DNA of 64,000 nt from Lucifuga dentata. Taxonomy: Eukaryota > Chordata > Actinopteri > Ophidiiformes > Bythitidae. Location of the stretch: positions 128,454-192,453 of the forward strand of contig VXCM01001398.1 of the NCBI GenBank assembly GCA_014773175.1, read 5' to 3'. This document shows positions 24,321 through 38,000 of this stretch, piece after piece. Position 1 is the stretch's first letter; every line of letters starts with the position of its first letter. A model generated the notes under the pieces. The model searched no databases. It was given only the letters and a program-made list of their open reading frames with translations, and was not told the DNA's origin. Made by a program: the position numbers and the translations under genes.

Positions 24321-26234
24321 TTTGTTTTGGTTTGTTTGTTTTTTTTTTCCCTGATTACATATATGAGGGGACANTGTGTGTGTGTTTTGTTTTGGTTTGT
24401 TTGTTTTTTTTTTCCCTGATTACATATATGAGGGGACAGAATATTAGAAACACCTCACAGTATAATGCATGCGATACAACATAACATATTAAGCTTCTAT
24501 TAATCAAACTTCATTTTCCTAACAAAGGTAAACATAAATAAAATCAGATTTCAGGCACCTCTATTATAAAGAGCAGTTAAAAGGCGCCTGACTGGTTATC
24601 ATAACAAGAATTTACTTTATATATAGTATAAATGTATAAATGTGTCACTACAATTTTCCTTTAAAGTCTTTACTATATTGACATGAGGTAGGAAATATCT
24701 ACCTTTTAATATGACAGCGAAAAATGACAGAAGACATAATGAGAGATATTAGCTTTGGATCAAAGAAGTCGTATAATACCTTGGGACTTGCGCCTGCACG
24801 CACATTTGGCCACCTTTCTCCCTCTGCCGCCCTTGACAATTGCCTAACTTTCCATTAGGAAAGACCGCTATTGCACACACACAGAGACTGCTTTTGCAAA
24901 CCATCTGTTCTTAAAAAAATGACGCTTAAAATCAGCCAAATTAATGGAGTATTTTAAGATAATCTAAAAATTTATAGCAACTCATCACCAAATACTGCTT
25001 TGTCGAAGCAGTTTGTACTTACCAGTAGATGGCGCCATAATCTTTAATTGCATGCGTTTTAGAGACCTTGACGATGCTTAGTGTTGGTGATGACATCCAT
25101 GACCAACCTTCTGTATCTATTGTGTATTTACTTCCATTAGGCAGTAGGCTGGTTAACAGAAAAAAATCTTCGAATGTTTGTGTTTGGAGATTCTAAGTCA
25201 TTTCTTTTCTTGCCTCACCAGTGGGTGTGTAAATATTGTGAGGATTTCCATGGAAACCCACAACAAATGGGGGACACCCAGACATGCTGAAACACTGTCA
25301 AGTTTTACTTTGAGGGAACTTCCATATTTTCTCTATTACTCATACTAATATATGCTGTGGAACCAGTTGTATGATTTAAAGTTTCCAGAGCCACTCCAAA
25401 AGGGTTCAGCATGCTGCATTGTGGTAAACAACTTCATTGTCTCCATGGGAAACTGACTGAAAACATCCAACGACTACACACGGGGGAATGTGGGAATAGT
25501 AAAGTCCCATTTAGGCATCTTTTATTGTCTAGAAAATCACCCTATAAATAAAATATATTATTATTATTTGTGCATTTGGACAACATGATTTAGTGATTTA
25601 AGATCATTCATCAATCAGGTCCAAACTTTTCCATTCTGAAAACCTATGATAGCTGTGGAGACCAGTAATGATAGTAATGTGACTCTCAGCTTTACTTGCA
25701 GGTACACACAGTGCAATGTAGTACATATTAAATTATCTTTATTGAAAATTACAACATACTAAACACAATCTTGCATATGCAGTGTCATTACAAAAACATT
25801 TTTATTAAAGTCTTGCAACTTAAACCGTTGTTCTCAGGGTCTTTAATATTGACAGAGCAGGGTTGGGTGTGTGGGTGCATGTAGAGACGGGGTGGTTCTG
25901 GGACGCAGGAACACACCATCGAGGGTTTTCAGTATGATGGATTTAACTGAAGGACTTATCAGTTATTGAGATGACAGTTTATAACGGTTTAAGTTTCAAA
26001 TAAAGATATGATGCACTTTAATCTGCGACTGAAATGATCTTGATAGTAAGTTTCTTTTAATATAGCAGCTTCTGGGTTTTGATGGAAATCCTCACCGAAC
26101 CTTTTACACAAGCCACCATGTACTGAAAACTACCGAATTACTGAAATACAAGTGTGCTACTGCATGTAATTAAGCCTTGCACATTCATGTTGTCATAGTT
26201 AAAATAATTGATATTGTGCAAAATCTCAGATGTA
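23851..26234. other. Intergenic DNA between tbc1d10b and hsd3b7, with a (GT)n tract
   Basis: No supported gene. A (GT)n run at about 24294-24320 adjoins an assembly duplication around N 24374 (about 64 bp each side). The remainder is AT-rich and otherwise featureless; the part nearest hsd3b7 may hold the distal end of its 3' UTR (tttatt, AATAAA on the - strand, at 25738-25743). Confidence 0.45.
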
Positions 26235-27237
26235 CATGGCCGTACTCACCATTGAGGTCACTGAGGTCCGGACCTCGGTATTTTTTCCGAGGTGTATAAT
26301 AAAAGTCGTGAAATAACTGCCTAAAAATAATTTTACTTTGGTGCAGCAAAGTTATTGTATCATGGCAAAATGACCGACTTGCTCATCTGATTGCCGTCAT
26401 TGCTCTGTGTGTGTGTGTGGAGTGCAGTGCAGTTATCTTGTTTGTTACTACAATATCTTTGCTCAACACACACGGAGGTTCTTTATATAAAGCCTACCCG
26501 GATTTTGATCTGCAAATTTAGATTTTTAAAGAAACCGGCATATAAACCGACCCCCTGATGTTGTTCCATCAATTTATTTGTTTAGCAAATTACCTGTTTT
26601 TCTGGGTATTGTCATAGTATTCCTGTGATTTTCTGTAAATAATCCACGTACCGGTAAACATATTTATTTCAGCAGCTGATAACTGACGGATCACGGCTTA
26701 TTGGCTAACCCTAACCCACAAAATGTGCTGAATAAGATGTTTAGTCAGGAAATATCTCATTCTAAGGTATGATTTAAACTGTTTTCCATCGGTAGTTGTA
26801 ATGGGTAGTATTTCTACTCCTGGAAATTTCGTTCTCTGGGATCCTATTTGAATTACTTTTCTTTACATTCTTTACAGTGGAACCAAAAGGCTCAATTTAA
26901 CAACACAAAACACCTAGCATCATTATAGTGTAATATAGTATTATTGTATAACACACATTTTGCTTGTGTTTATGTACTGTTTGAGACACATTTCTGTAAT
27001 CAAACCCAAAATGATGCAAACTCAAACACAAAGATGAAATAAAGAAGGTGTATATAATTTTACTAAATTATTTTANATGATGCAAACTCAAACACAAAGA
27101 TGAAATAAAGAAGGTGTATATAATTTTACTAAATTATTTTAAAAGACTTTTACAGAAGAGACACGAACCCCCCCCCAGCAGGCTCAGTTTTTGGACCTTG
27201 GTATTTCTAAAACCCTGCGTACGGCCCTGCAGATGTA
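26227..27237. mobile_element. hAT-like non-autonomous DNA transposon with 8-bp target duplication
   Basis: The element runs 26235-27229. It is flanked on both sides by the identical 8-mer cagatgta (26227-26234 and 27230-27237). Its ends are imperfect inverted repeats, CATGGCCGTACTCACC on the left and the reverse complement of CAGGGCCGTACGCAGG on the right. An 8-bp duplication and CAGGG-type ends are hallmarks of hAT elements. No transposase frame is present. About 66 bp of its length is an assembly duplication around N 27076. Confidence 0.82.
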
Positions 27238-27948
27238 CAAATTTTTAAGCAAAAGATATTGAATCCAATGCATTCAAATTGTAACATTAACTTTAAACAG
27301 CATTTATCATCTTAAAAAATTATTTTATTCTATTTTTTTTCCATTTTTAAATATTCTATTTATAACCAAATTATTAAAGTTATAGTAGCTGACTACATAG
27401 CTTAAATGTTGCAAAATCAGAAGTACTAGATATGTTTGAGCTTCACTGTGAGCACCTCTCAGCTTTAAATAAACTGCAATTACACTTTTTCAGAAAATAA
27501 TTTCCCAAAGATGTTTTGTATAAAAATACCATCTTTTCATAAATTTACTTTCAAGTGTGATATTGCATTTTTTTTCCACTTTTGCATTACTGCTGGTTTC
27601 TACCTATCAAATTTCTTTTTCTAAGCTATTTTAAGGTCCACTTTAGAACTTCTGCTTTGAAAAGTGCTTTGTAAATCATTTATAAGCTGAATTTATGATT
27701 TCCATTAAAACTCAGAGAACAGAATGCTTGTGTGTGTGGTGTATATACAGTATATACATAAGTATTTTTCGTAAGACAGGTAAAGCATTTTTGTTTCTTC
27801 AGTTCATGCTTTGATAAATAGTATTATACCACTTAGTAAAATTTAAAGTTCCAGTCTAATACTGTCAGCTAATATGACATTACTCCATTAGATATAAATG
27901 TAGGCAGTGCTGTGTATATGACACATTAGTTGTGAACAAGACTTGACA

Positions 27949-28967
27949 TTAGGAGGATTTCCCGCTGTTCGCTGGGAAGGTGTCGACCCACCTCTGCGTG
28001 CGAGCTCGACACTGCTGCCAGTCATACAGAGGGCGGTACTGGAAGTGATGCAGAGCTTTGTCTGTGTGCACTGTGAAGGACGTACATGCTATAGCCAAGG
28101 TATAACGGTTTAGCAGAGGTGTGTGGTTGTATATGGGGCTCAATATCCAGCGGATCAGGTCATTGAAGAAGGCCAAGAACCAAAGCACCAGTGTGGGTAT
28201 GCGGAGCTGCCGGAAGTTGAATGTGGAAAGGAACTGCATGTTGAAATCCTCGTAGCTCTTGTAGGGTGAGTCGTCGTAGCAAAAATACTCCTGGCCTCCG
28301 AGTATCTGCGGGCGCTCCCTCAGTGCTCGAGCTGCCAGCACGTGCATCCAAGCCACATTGCCTAGCAAAAAAGCAAAAAAAAATAAAATAAAATAAAAAA
28401 AAAACATGGGTGNAAGCCACATTGCCTAGCAAAAAAGCAAAAAAAAATAAAATAAAATAAAAAAAAAACATGGGTGAATTCCTTACTTCAGTTGGAAGAT
28501 TTCTACACCCAATTTCAAAAGATCAGTAAACATTTATATGCCATGTTTAGGATTTATCGATTGCAGATCATTGCAGACCTGTGGAATTTCATGTCAGGTT
28601 CCATTACTGTAATATCAAAAGTGTAATTTCCCCTGCATAAATTACCAAAAGCCAGTGTGCAATTCTTTCTCATCAACTTCACACTGTAGATACTGCTGCA
28701 TAGGTCAGTGTTGGCTGAAACTTTTTGCATGGCATTTGCATCACAATCAGGAAATCCTAATCAGAGGATTGTAACTACTCACATCCATCACATTGTACCA
28801 CGATCAGTCTTGCGATATGACTTCCATTGTGGGTGTTTTAGAAGCTAAATAAACCTCAGAGGTTTTTGATTACGGTCTGGCAGGAACATTTCTCACTTCC
28901 TGTGTCTCAGAGGAAGTTCCTTTGCATAAAAAGCAGACTTCTTCTTTTATACCTGCATGAATATACA

Positions 28968-29013
<46 letters not shown>

Positions 29014-29029
29014 GCAANATGAATATACA

Positions 29030-29075
<46 letters not shown>

Positions 29076-32000
29076 GCAACTATACTGCTACTTTCACCAG
29101 ATTCTAAATTTGCTATTTGGACTACGAGGTCTTTGTTCTCCAAGAAGGAGGAGGACAAGGATTACATCATGACACATATCAGGGTGGATTACATTACAAT
29201 AGACATACCCTTCTAAAACCACTTCTAAAACCCAAAGTTATGACTTTGGTTCAAAAACTGAGTGACTTCTGGCTCACCTGCATAGACTCGCCCATGTTCT
29301 GTGCTTTGTGGGATACCCTTAATGATCAAGCCTCCCCTTTCTACACCCTGTCTGTAGAAGTCCTTCATTAGCTGGTGGTCCTCGCCATAGATCCCTGTTG
29401 GCCTCAGGGAGCATGTGTACAAACAATTTCCACCTTTCACCTGGACAAGAGACAAGACCAAGAGACAAATTAGGAGGAGATAAGGACACTGAGAATAAAA
29501 ACTGTTTACACAAAAACTTGATTTTCTGTGGATTTTGAATATACACAGCGGGAGGGTGGAGTGACGCCACAGTGAGGCCACAAGAGGATGGTCCAGCATT
29601 CTGTGGCAAAGTTGCACAAGAAATCCCTCACAGGGTTTTATTGAAAAATACTGTACAAGTTTTATTCTTGCTTAAATTCAACAGAGTAAATATCTTTCAG
29701 TGCCAGCTCAAACAGATCAAGAAAATACAGTATATCGAATCTGGTATTTGACATCGTACCAAATCAGTGATCATATCTTATTTTGTATCTACAGATTATG
29801 TAGACTTGTTTTCCTCATTGGGGTTATGATTCCCATTTTATCCATGTTTTTTTCTGCTTTTTAAAATTATTCTATAAAGCATCATGTGGTTTTAATAAAT
29901 TTGCATCCCTTTAACTCAAAAAAGCAAAAAAAGCAAAAAGCAAAAAAAAAAAAAAAAAAAAAGACTACTGTGCTTCTGAAAGATCTAGAAATGTGCAAAT
30001 GAATGGAATTTCTTTGTTAAACGAAAGACATAAACAAGTCGTACCTGGGTGCCATTAGCTTCCAGCACAATTTTCTCGGCCTTTGCCTTGCTCTTGGGAT
30101 AAGGCATGTTGTGGTTAACATGGTAAGGTGTGTCTTCATTCCCCCTATACAGGACAAGTCAGACAAATAGTAAAAGAAGGAATGAGGGGGATGTGATGTG
30201 GTGTTTTCCCTTCCATATGTATGAGTGGAATGTTTTGGAATGGAGGCTGGAGCCAAAAGGCTCAACTGCAGCTGGTATTACACACACAAAGAACAGAAGA
30301 GAGAGAGAGAGTGATATCAGAGGTGTCGCCTCACACTTTTCGCAGCTTTTATCTCTGTCTTTTATTTGGCGTGTTTGGACAGAGCCGGTCATGTCAGTAA
30401 CAGCGGACAACGGCTCATTCTCACACTCACTAAATTCTGGTAATGTGAACGAAATTCTAGATATTGTTGACAAAGAGCTACAGCAATGTATGCGTGCAGA
30501 CAAATGTCAAACACACACCCTGTGGTGAGAAATGCCAGTGATTCCCACTTGTGGCTGATGAATGCTGGAAGTTTGAACTGCATAAAGAATCTCCCACATT
30601 TGGCATGACATACATATTTTCCATTACTTAAAGGACCATACCACAGGCAAATTACTACAGTTGGTATATTCATAATGATTAAGAATTAGGTGTAATGTAT
30701 TGTGTCCATATTCAAGAAATTGGTTTCTATTATTTTATGTTCTGGGTGTTTATATTAAAATCCATGCTTCATTGTAAGTGGTGTAGCTAAGCCAATTATT
30801 AATCTCTGTCTACGGTGGTTCACTGGGTCTAGGTTACCCGGACCTGCATAGAGTGTTTACCTGTTCGTGTTTTTCTGCTGCTAATAAAAATGTTTAAAGT
30901 TTTTAAAAATGTATATTAAGGTATACTTTTAGGATTTTTATTTTTTTGAGTATTAATATTTTTAACTTTAACACAATATGATCCCACTATGCTCCCAAGG
31001 CATTCCTTGAAGTTATATATTGTCTGGATGTGGTTTTCTGACCTTTCAGACACCCGTAGTTTTCCATTCATGTCAGTCTGGTAATAAATTAATTTGTTAA
31101 TTTTTAATCCACTACAGTAAAGATTAGGTATGTTTTTCATACCAAAGTTAAGTTATTATATTTTTGAAAGAGAGGGCAGACCTTTCAAATCAATGGGTTG
31201 TTATGTTTGCATCTCCACAGCAATTTCAGCAATAAATGAAGACATGTTTGCTCACTGGATGGATTTTGTAACTCAAACAAGTCTTTGCAGCTCATTGTCA
31301 TATGTCATCAAATTAAAGCAAACTGTAAGGTGAGAAAGACACAATTCCAAAGACTAAAGCCCTACAACATGATTTTTAAACAATTTAGAGCTTATTTTAT
31401 TTATCGTAAATAGATTAAAATATGCAAAAACTGGTATAATCCTTTAAAGAATCAAACTGGTGGTTTTGCATGTTTGAACACCTAATTAATACACATCACA
31501 TTACTGCCAACCATTTTTCAAAACACACTACTGGAACGGTAAATTTTATAATTGTTTTTCCTACCTTCCAGGCAGCCACTGGTTTTAGTTATTCCAGTTA
31601 TTCCAGCTAAAAAAAAAAAAAAAANTTTTTTTTTTTTTTAATTTACATAATTTTAGTGTTTTAATGCAGTCAAAAGTGCAGAGTGATCTTAGAGTTCGTC
31701 CTGCTGGTGCATTCATGAGCTATGGTGAAGAACTGACACAGAGATTAAACATTCAGCTTCCAACCAACAATCCAATCACAAGCTATTTTCATAGTGTACT
31801 GGAATGAACTGAAACTGAAATGAACTGAAACCAGCCTGGAAGGCAGGGAAAATAATTATCAAATGTACAGCTGCAGTAGTATTCTTTAAAAAATGGTTGG
31901 CATTAATGTGATGTGTATGTAGGTGGGAGCTGAGTGTATGTAGGTAGGATTTATTGAGCTCAAACATGCAAAATCACCGATATGGTCCTTTAAGGCAAAG

Positions 32001-35000
32001 ATAGTGTGTGCCAAATGAATCCAACATTAAAGCAGAAGTTGAATCCTGTGACACTTATCAGTATATAGCTTTGTGGCAATGTTCCAGATGCTAAATAACA
32101 CAGCAACGACAGTAACATAATGACAGTATTCTATTTCTCTGACTCATATTGCTCATTACTATGGCGTGTGCTGCATGAGTGTTGTGTTTATCATCTGTCA
32201 ACTTGACAGATGTTTCAGTCATCATTGTCAACGTGACCTGTTCTAGTTTTGTTTTTCAATGCATTTCTGATGAAATCCCTCCAAGTTCCACTAAAGTTCG
32301 ATTGTCTGGATCAGTTTCACAAAGATTCTGCATGTCGGACTCCTTTAAACAGTTAACCCAGTCTTCATTTTGCTGTTAGTCTACCGGAAGTTACAGAGTT
32401 TCCAAAACAAAGAGTAATTAATTTCATCTTTAAACAGCCCTCTTTCCTCCAGGCCTTTCTGAGCTAAGAGCTGTGTATTAATTTCAGCAATCAATGCCAC
32501 CTGCTCACTGCTGAAAATAAAAAAAGACGAAAATAGTTCAATTATTGTTTTGCTCCCAATGTTGGGTAGTGAGTAATGCTTAAAGATTCTTCTGAGTCAT
32601 GAGTAACCCTCTGGAAAACACTTTTTTTTTCCTGTAACCAAATTTTCCTGGTAATTTAACCTTCTAACTGTTCCTCCACGACCACAACCGGTAAACTTAA
32701 GATTCCCTGGACCATTTTCACAAATCTAACCACAAGAAGTCCCCTAAAAGGCACTGACAGTTCTCAAGAACTATTCACAAAGCTAATGAGAACTTGTTCC
32801 GGGAGAGTTTTTGCCTTTGTTGTGGGCAGATCAGCAGAGAGAGAGAGAAACAGGAACCACAGGGAAGAGAAAGAAGGGAATGACACATGATAAAGATTCT
32901 GACTGGAATCAATCCAGGGGAGACAACATTCATATGTTACATGTCTTAGCAACCTGATCCATCAGACACCATGAAATCAACTTTTAATAAGGAACAGAGA
33001 GAACTCCTAAGCTAAGAGAATGGTTGGAAGTGGACCCTGTGGCTATGAATGATGTCATGTTTCATGAGCCTCCTGATTGGTTAACAGGGTAGGAACATGT
33101 TTTGGCAAATTCATCATAAAAACACAACAGCAGGAGGTAGAAATAATGTCGATATATTCATAAAAGGGATTGATGTGTGGAGATATCAAGCTTGGACATT
33201 TGACCTCTCAGCCTAGATACTAGATGACATATTGTATAAGGTAGCTTCTGTCAACCATCGGTGTGTCGATGGAAGTTGATATTTATTCAGCTTGACGTTT
33301 CTTGAACACGCGCTTCATCTGTAGCACCAATAGGACCATGTAGCCCAGCCTTTATTTTTTTGAATTAATGTAAATTTTGTTGATGATGTAGCATCTAGAT
33401 TGGGTGGAGCAGAAGGGCAAAAGCTCACTTGAGCTTGATTTTCAGTATGAATACAGACAGTGAAAGTGCAGTTTCACAATCCTACTGATGTTTAGGTTTG
33501 GGTAGGATGTTGACAACCGGCTTGTGGTGGGCAAATGTTTCTAGCAATGTCACACTTTACGTCATTGTCAAGCAGAATTCACCAAGTGATGGATTGCTTA
33601 ATCACGAGTATGGAACGGGAGCTGGGTTCAAACACAGTCGTGAGATAGAGTATTTTAATGCTCTAATTTTTTCAAGCAATATATTTTTAAAAAGTTGTCA
33701 CTAAATCTTTCAAAGACATTATGATCACGATCCAAATTGATCAGGTCTTAGTGATCAGGATTTAGGAGTTCTGGAGAGCCTCTAGTCTTTCACAGACTAA
33801 TGAACTGTTAAGTGTTAAAATTCTTCAGGAATTACTCTTAAACTAAAAATGTAGGTGTCTTAAAATGAGGACTGAGTTTCTGTTACTTAGGAGCTATTCG
33901 TAGTCTTGAGACATTTAGTGAATGCGGCCTCTGAAGGGTGATTTTAAGGTCTAAGCCACAGGCAAAGCTTTTGTGTGTGAAACCAACAGCAGTCTTTCAC
34001 AGCTGGAAGTGTTGACCTTTCACACTGAAACACACAGTACCCCTGTGTTTTATCTAGGTAGACTGAAAGATGCCGACAGGCCAGTGTTAAACAACACAGC
34101 TCATTCGTGAGTCCATAACTGACTCTGAACAGCAGTCCTCTCTCTACATAATTACATGAAGACTGGGAAAGCGTGTTCCAATGTAAAGCTGAAAACACCA
34201 TACCTAAAGGGACATTATGTAACGTGTTTGACATTCCAGGTAGGCCATCATTGCTGCATAATACAGGGAAAACACTGAGTTTGGCTGATAAGAAGAACAG
34301 TTTCCAAGCTATATGAAGTGCATTTAACTCAAACACAACACTGGGTTTGCTGGATGCTGAATGCTCTTATTAACTTAATTCTCTTCTCCTCCTTCCTGTA
34401 GCCGAGTTCCTTTCCAGAAACCATTTTCCAAAGAAGAGTTAAGAGGGGAATGAAAGACTAGACGTCCACGTCACTGCGTTAAGGAAAAACACGAGGAGAG
34501 ACTTGGACACCTGGTGAAAAGAAATATAAATATGTAAACAACTTGGAATGATGTGTTTAGGTGTTCACCTGATAAATGGGTCTCCGTTGATGTTAGGACC
34601 GATCACCTCCATGCTGCTGGTGTAGACCAGGTACTGGATGCCGTTCTCCACACAGGCATTAATCACATTCTCTGTTCCTGAATAAGTAAAAACACATTTT
34701 TGTTTAGAGATCAAATATTTTGTGTTTGGTTAGATTAGATAGAGACACTTTATGTTTTAAATTCTACTGACATATTTCTTCAGGGCATCGTCAGAGCTCA
34801 CAGCCAACTAAACAAGTCCAGGCAGCAAAAGGCACAAGGTGCACAAAGACTAAAGTTTTTGTATGAAGACTGCAAATAAATAATTGATTAGCTTTATTAA
34901 TTTTCAATCTTGCTGGACTTGTTAATGTTTCTTAGAGCTGAATTAAAGAGTCAAATTAAAAGAATCACACCAGGCAAACCCAAACTGTTTCTCACGACCA

Positions 35001-38000
35001 AATATAACCAAGGAAAAGTCACTAAACTCTAAAGGGACAGAAAAATAACTAACGGAGACGTGAAATCATTTACGTTTTATACAGCTGATAAAATGAAAGC
35101 CACATGTTTTGCATATTGCTTTAATAAAAATGTTCCTAGGATGTGAGGACGTGTAGCATAAGCAACCGTGGTGGCAAAATAAGACCTCTAATAAACTAGA
35201 TTTTAATTACTGTACTTACTACCATAAGACTTTTCTATATCTATTAAGTCTGTATAATAGCTTGATGTTAAAATTGGGTTAAGGAGGGAGTAGAAAATGT
35301 AAATTATAAGCAGATAACAAGAGGTCCCAGTATGTTATGAATGAGCATCTGGTCCAAACTGGCAGAGGATGAAGAGAAGTCCAGATGAGAGCATGCCTTC
35401 CTTAAGTCAATGCTCACACTTTTGAATAAACATCATAAAAACTAAAACGACCAAACAGTTTGCCATGCAGCCGCTCTTAGAAAATCACCAGAGATTGTGC
35501 GAGATGAAGAGTAATAAAACAGAACACGCAACATGCACAACTACACAGATAAAGCAGCAGAGAGCATATTATGACCACATCAGGAAATACTCTTGTACAG
35601 TGAATGCAGTATCAGTGAAATTTTGACTTATAATATGATTTCAAAACTAGAAAACATATTCATTTGGGCTCTTTTTCCTCGTGAGTTTTTTTCCTTTTAA
35701 CTATAGAGAAGAAGAAATCTCTTACAACAAAGTCTATTTTAAATAACTGCGATTTAGCTTTAGAATCACAAAAAAAAAAAAAAAAAAAAATAATCAAGCT
35801 AAGTTTACCTCTCAACAATAGTCCAGTCATATCAGCAAGATGGCCCCATACAGATGGCAAATATCAAGTGCAAAATAATAGTAAATAAAATCTAAGCAGA
35901 TACAAAAAAAAAAAAAAAAAAAAAAAATTGCACGAATAAAATGAAAAAAAGATGCAATTAGAAAAAAATGGTTGTAAAAAGTCTGTTCACAATAACTTAT
36001 CACTAAAACTTCCAAACTAAGGGTTTTCTCAGTGATATGGATGCCATGAATGATGTCGTGTTTCATGAATACCCTGACATATGTCCATGTTTAATTGATG
36101 GGAGGCCAGATTATGTTGATTTATTCAACAGCAGGAGGTGCAAATAAAGCTTATATAGTTACAATTAAGGTGCTTGTGTGACTAATGTATTATCATAATT
36201 TAACCATGTGGATGAAAGAAGATCCACAGGGACAGAAGTTGTCCAACAATAGATATATTGGTGGGACATGAGGTCTCTCAGCCTGCAATCAGGTCTACTG
36301 TACCTTCCATAAGTACCTGTGTGTTAATGAAAGTTAAAGGACCATATCACCCATTTTGCATGTTTGAGCCCAATATATTCATTTTTCATACATGTAACGT
36401 TATTGACAATCATTTCCCAAAGCATACTACTGGAACGGTGAGTTTTTTTTTCCTACCTTCCAGACCGTCATTGGTTTCAATTCATTCTGGTATGCTATTA
36501 AAGTCAACTTATTGATACTTGAAACATTCTTGGGATAGGTAATCCATCATTACGAACAACGTGTGTACTCAGATTTTTTTTTAGAAGTTATGTAATTTGG
36601 CATTTAAGTGCAATAAAAAGTGCTGAGTGAATGTATGTCTCCACCAAGGAATATAGTACCAAAAGAAGACCTGCGTTTATTGAAAAATTTAAATGACCAT
36701 GACTTCATAAGGCTGTGTAACTATTAGCAGGAAAAACATTGATTTTTAAGGTGGGTGTATCACTTGAATATTTGATTTTGGAAGATTAAGAGGTTTTGCA
36801 AAATATCAGGAAAGCTGAAATACAGTTTTATCCTTTGGGAAATGATTGTCAGTAACCTTACGTGTATGAAAATTGAATATATTAGGCTCAAACATGCTAA
36901 ATGGATGGTATGGTCCTTTAATATTTATTTATATCTTCATCTTGTCATTGTGCATTTTTTTTTTTTAATGTTTTGTATCTAGACAGACTTTTATGTCTAG
37001 TTGGTAAAAATTAAGAAGAAAATAACTGGCAGACGATGCAGCATATGGAGATGTAACGTACACTTTGATGCAGCCTGTAATTCTACCTAAAGTGACGGCG
37101 CTGCATAGCAAATCGAAGTGCTTTTATTTTTTTGTGGAGTTTATTAGGAGGCAGATCCCTTCCAGCAGCCACTTTTAGGACCAACTCTAACTCAGAGGTC
37201 TTAAAATCAGGACTGACACACCAAAAGCATTCAGGGAGCTTCTCCTAAATCTCTTTAGTCTTAATCTGTTTTGTGAATATGACCCAGGAGGCTCTGAAGG
37301 TGAAAAAAAAAAAAAAAAAAANAAAAAAAAAAACACCTTTTGTCTTCAAGCTCCTTCCAGCCTGTAGACCTGAGCTCACACACTGGCTCACAAAGAGTTA
37401 AAGTCTCTGGTATGCACAAGGTTCCAGAAAACGCAGAGTCTGCAATCACTGATAACTACCTGGAAAACAGCAAATGTCCAGCTCTTGCATTCAGCTGCAC
37501 CCCCTATTTTGGACAAAAAATTGTGAAAATGAAATATTCTATGAAAATGGCTAACTCCTCAGTCCCTTTGTGTACAGACAAAAGCTTAGGCTTTTCTGAA
37601 AGCTCAGTATTTCTAGTTTCTTGTGAATCACCAAATTTACTCACTAAATATTACAGTTTCAAAGCAATAGAAGAACCACAGTAAAAAAAATGTAAATTTT
37701 TTGTCCTCGGCTGGAAAAAAATAATTATCTATTGCAAAAAACTGCCTTTGGCTTTTTTGAGGAGGCCTATTTTTTTTCTCTGTGTGAAAAACTACAGGTC
37801 TGACCAATTCACCACTGCTAACAGCAATGTTGTGTAAAGACTCAAGGTGAAATTTAATCTGATATCTGGAGATATTTCTCGACTGGAGGAAGCTTTGATC
37901 TTACATCTGATCTTATTTTGCTTGTGGTTTTTAAATGTTGCTTTATTTTGTTCTTATTGTCTTTTAAATGTCGTTTTAATGCATTTTGTCTCGTGCAAAG

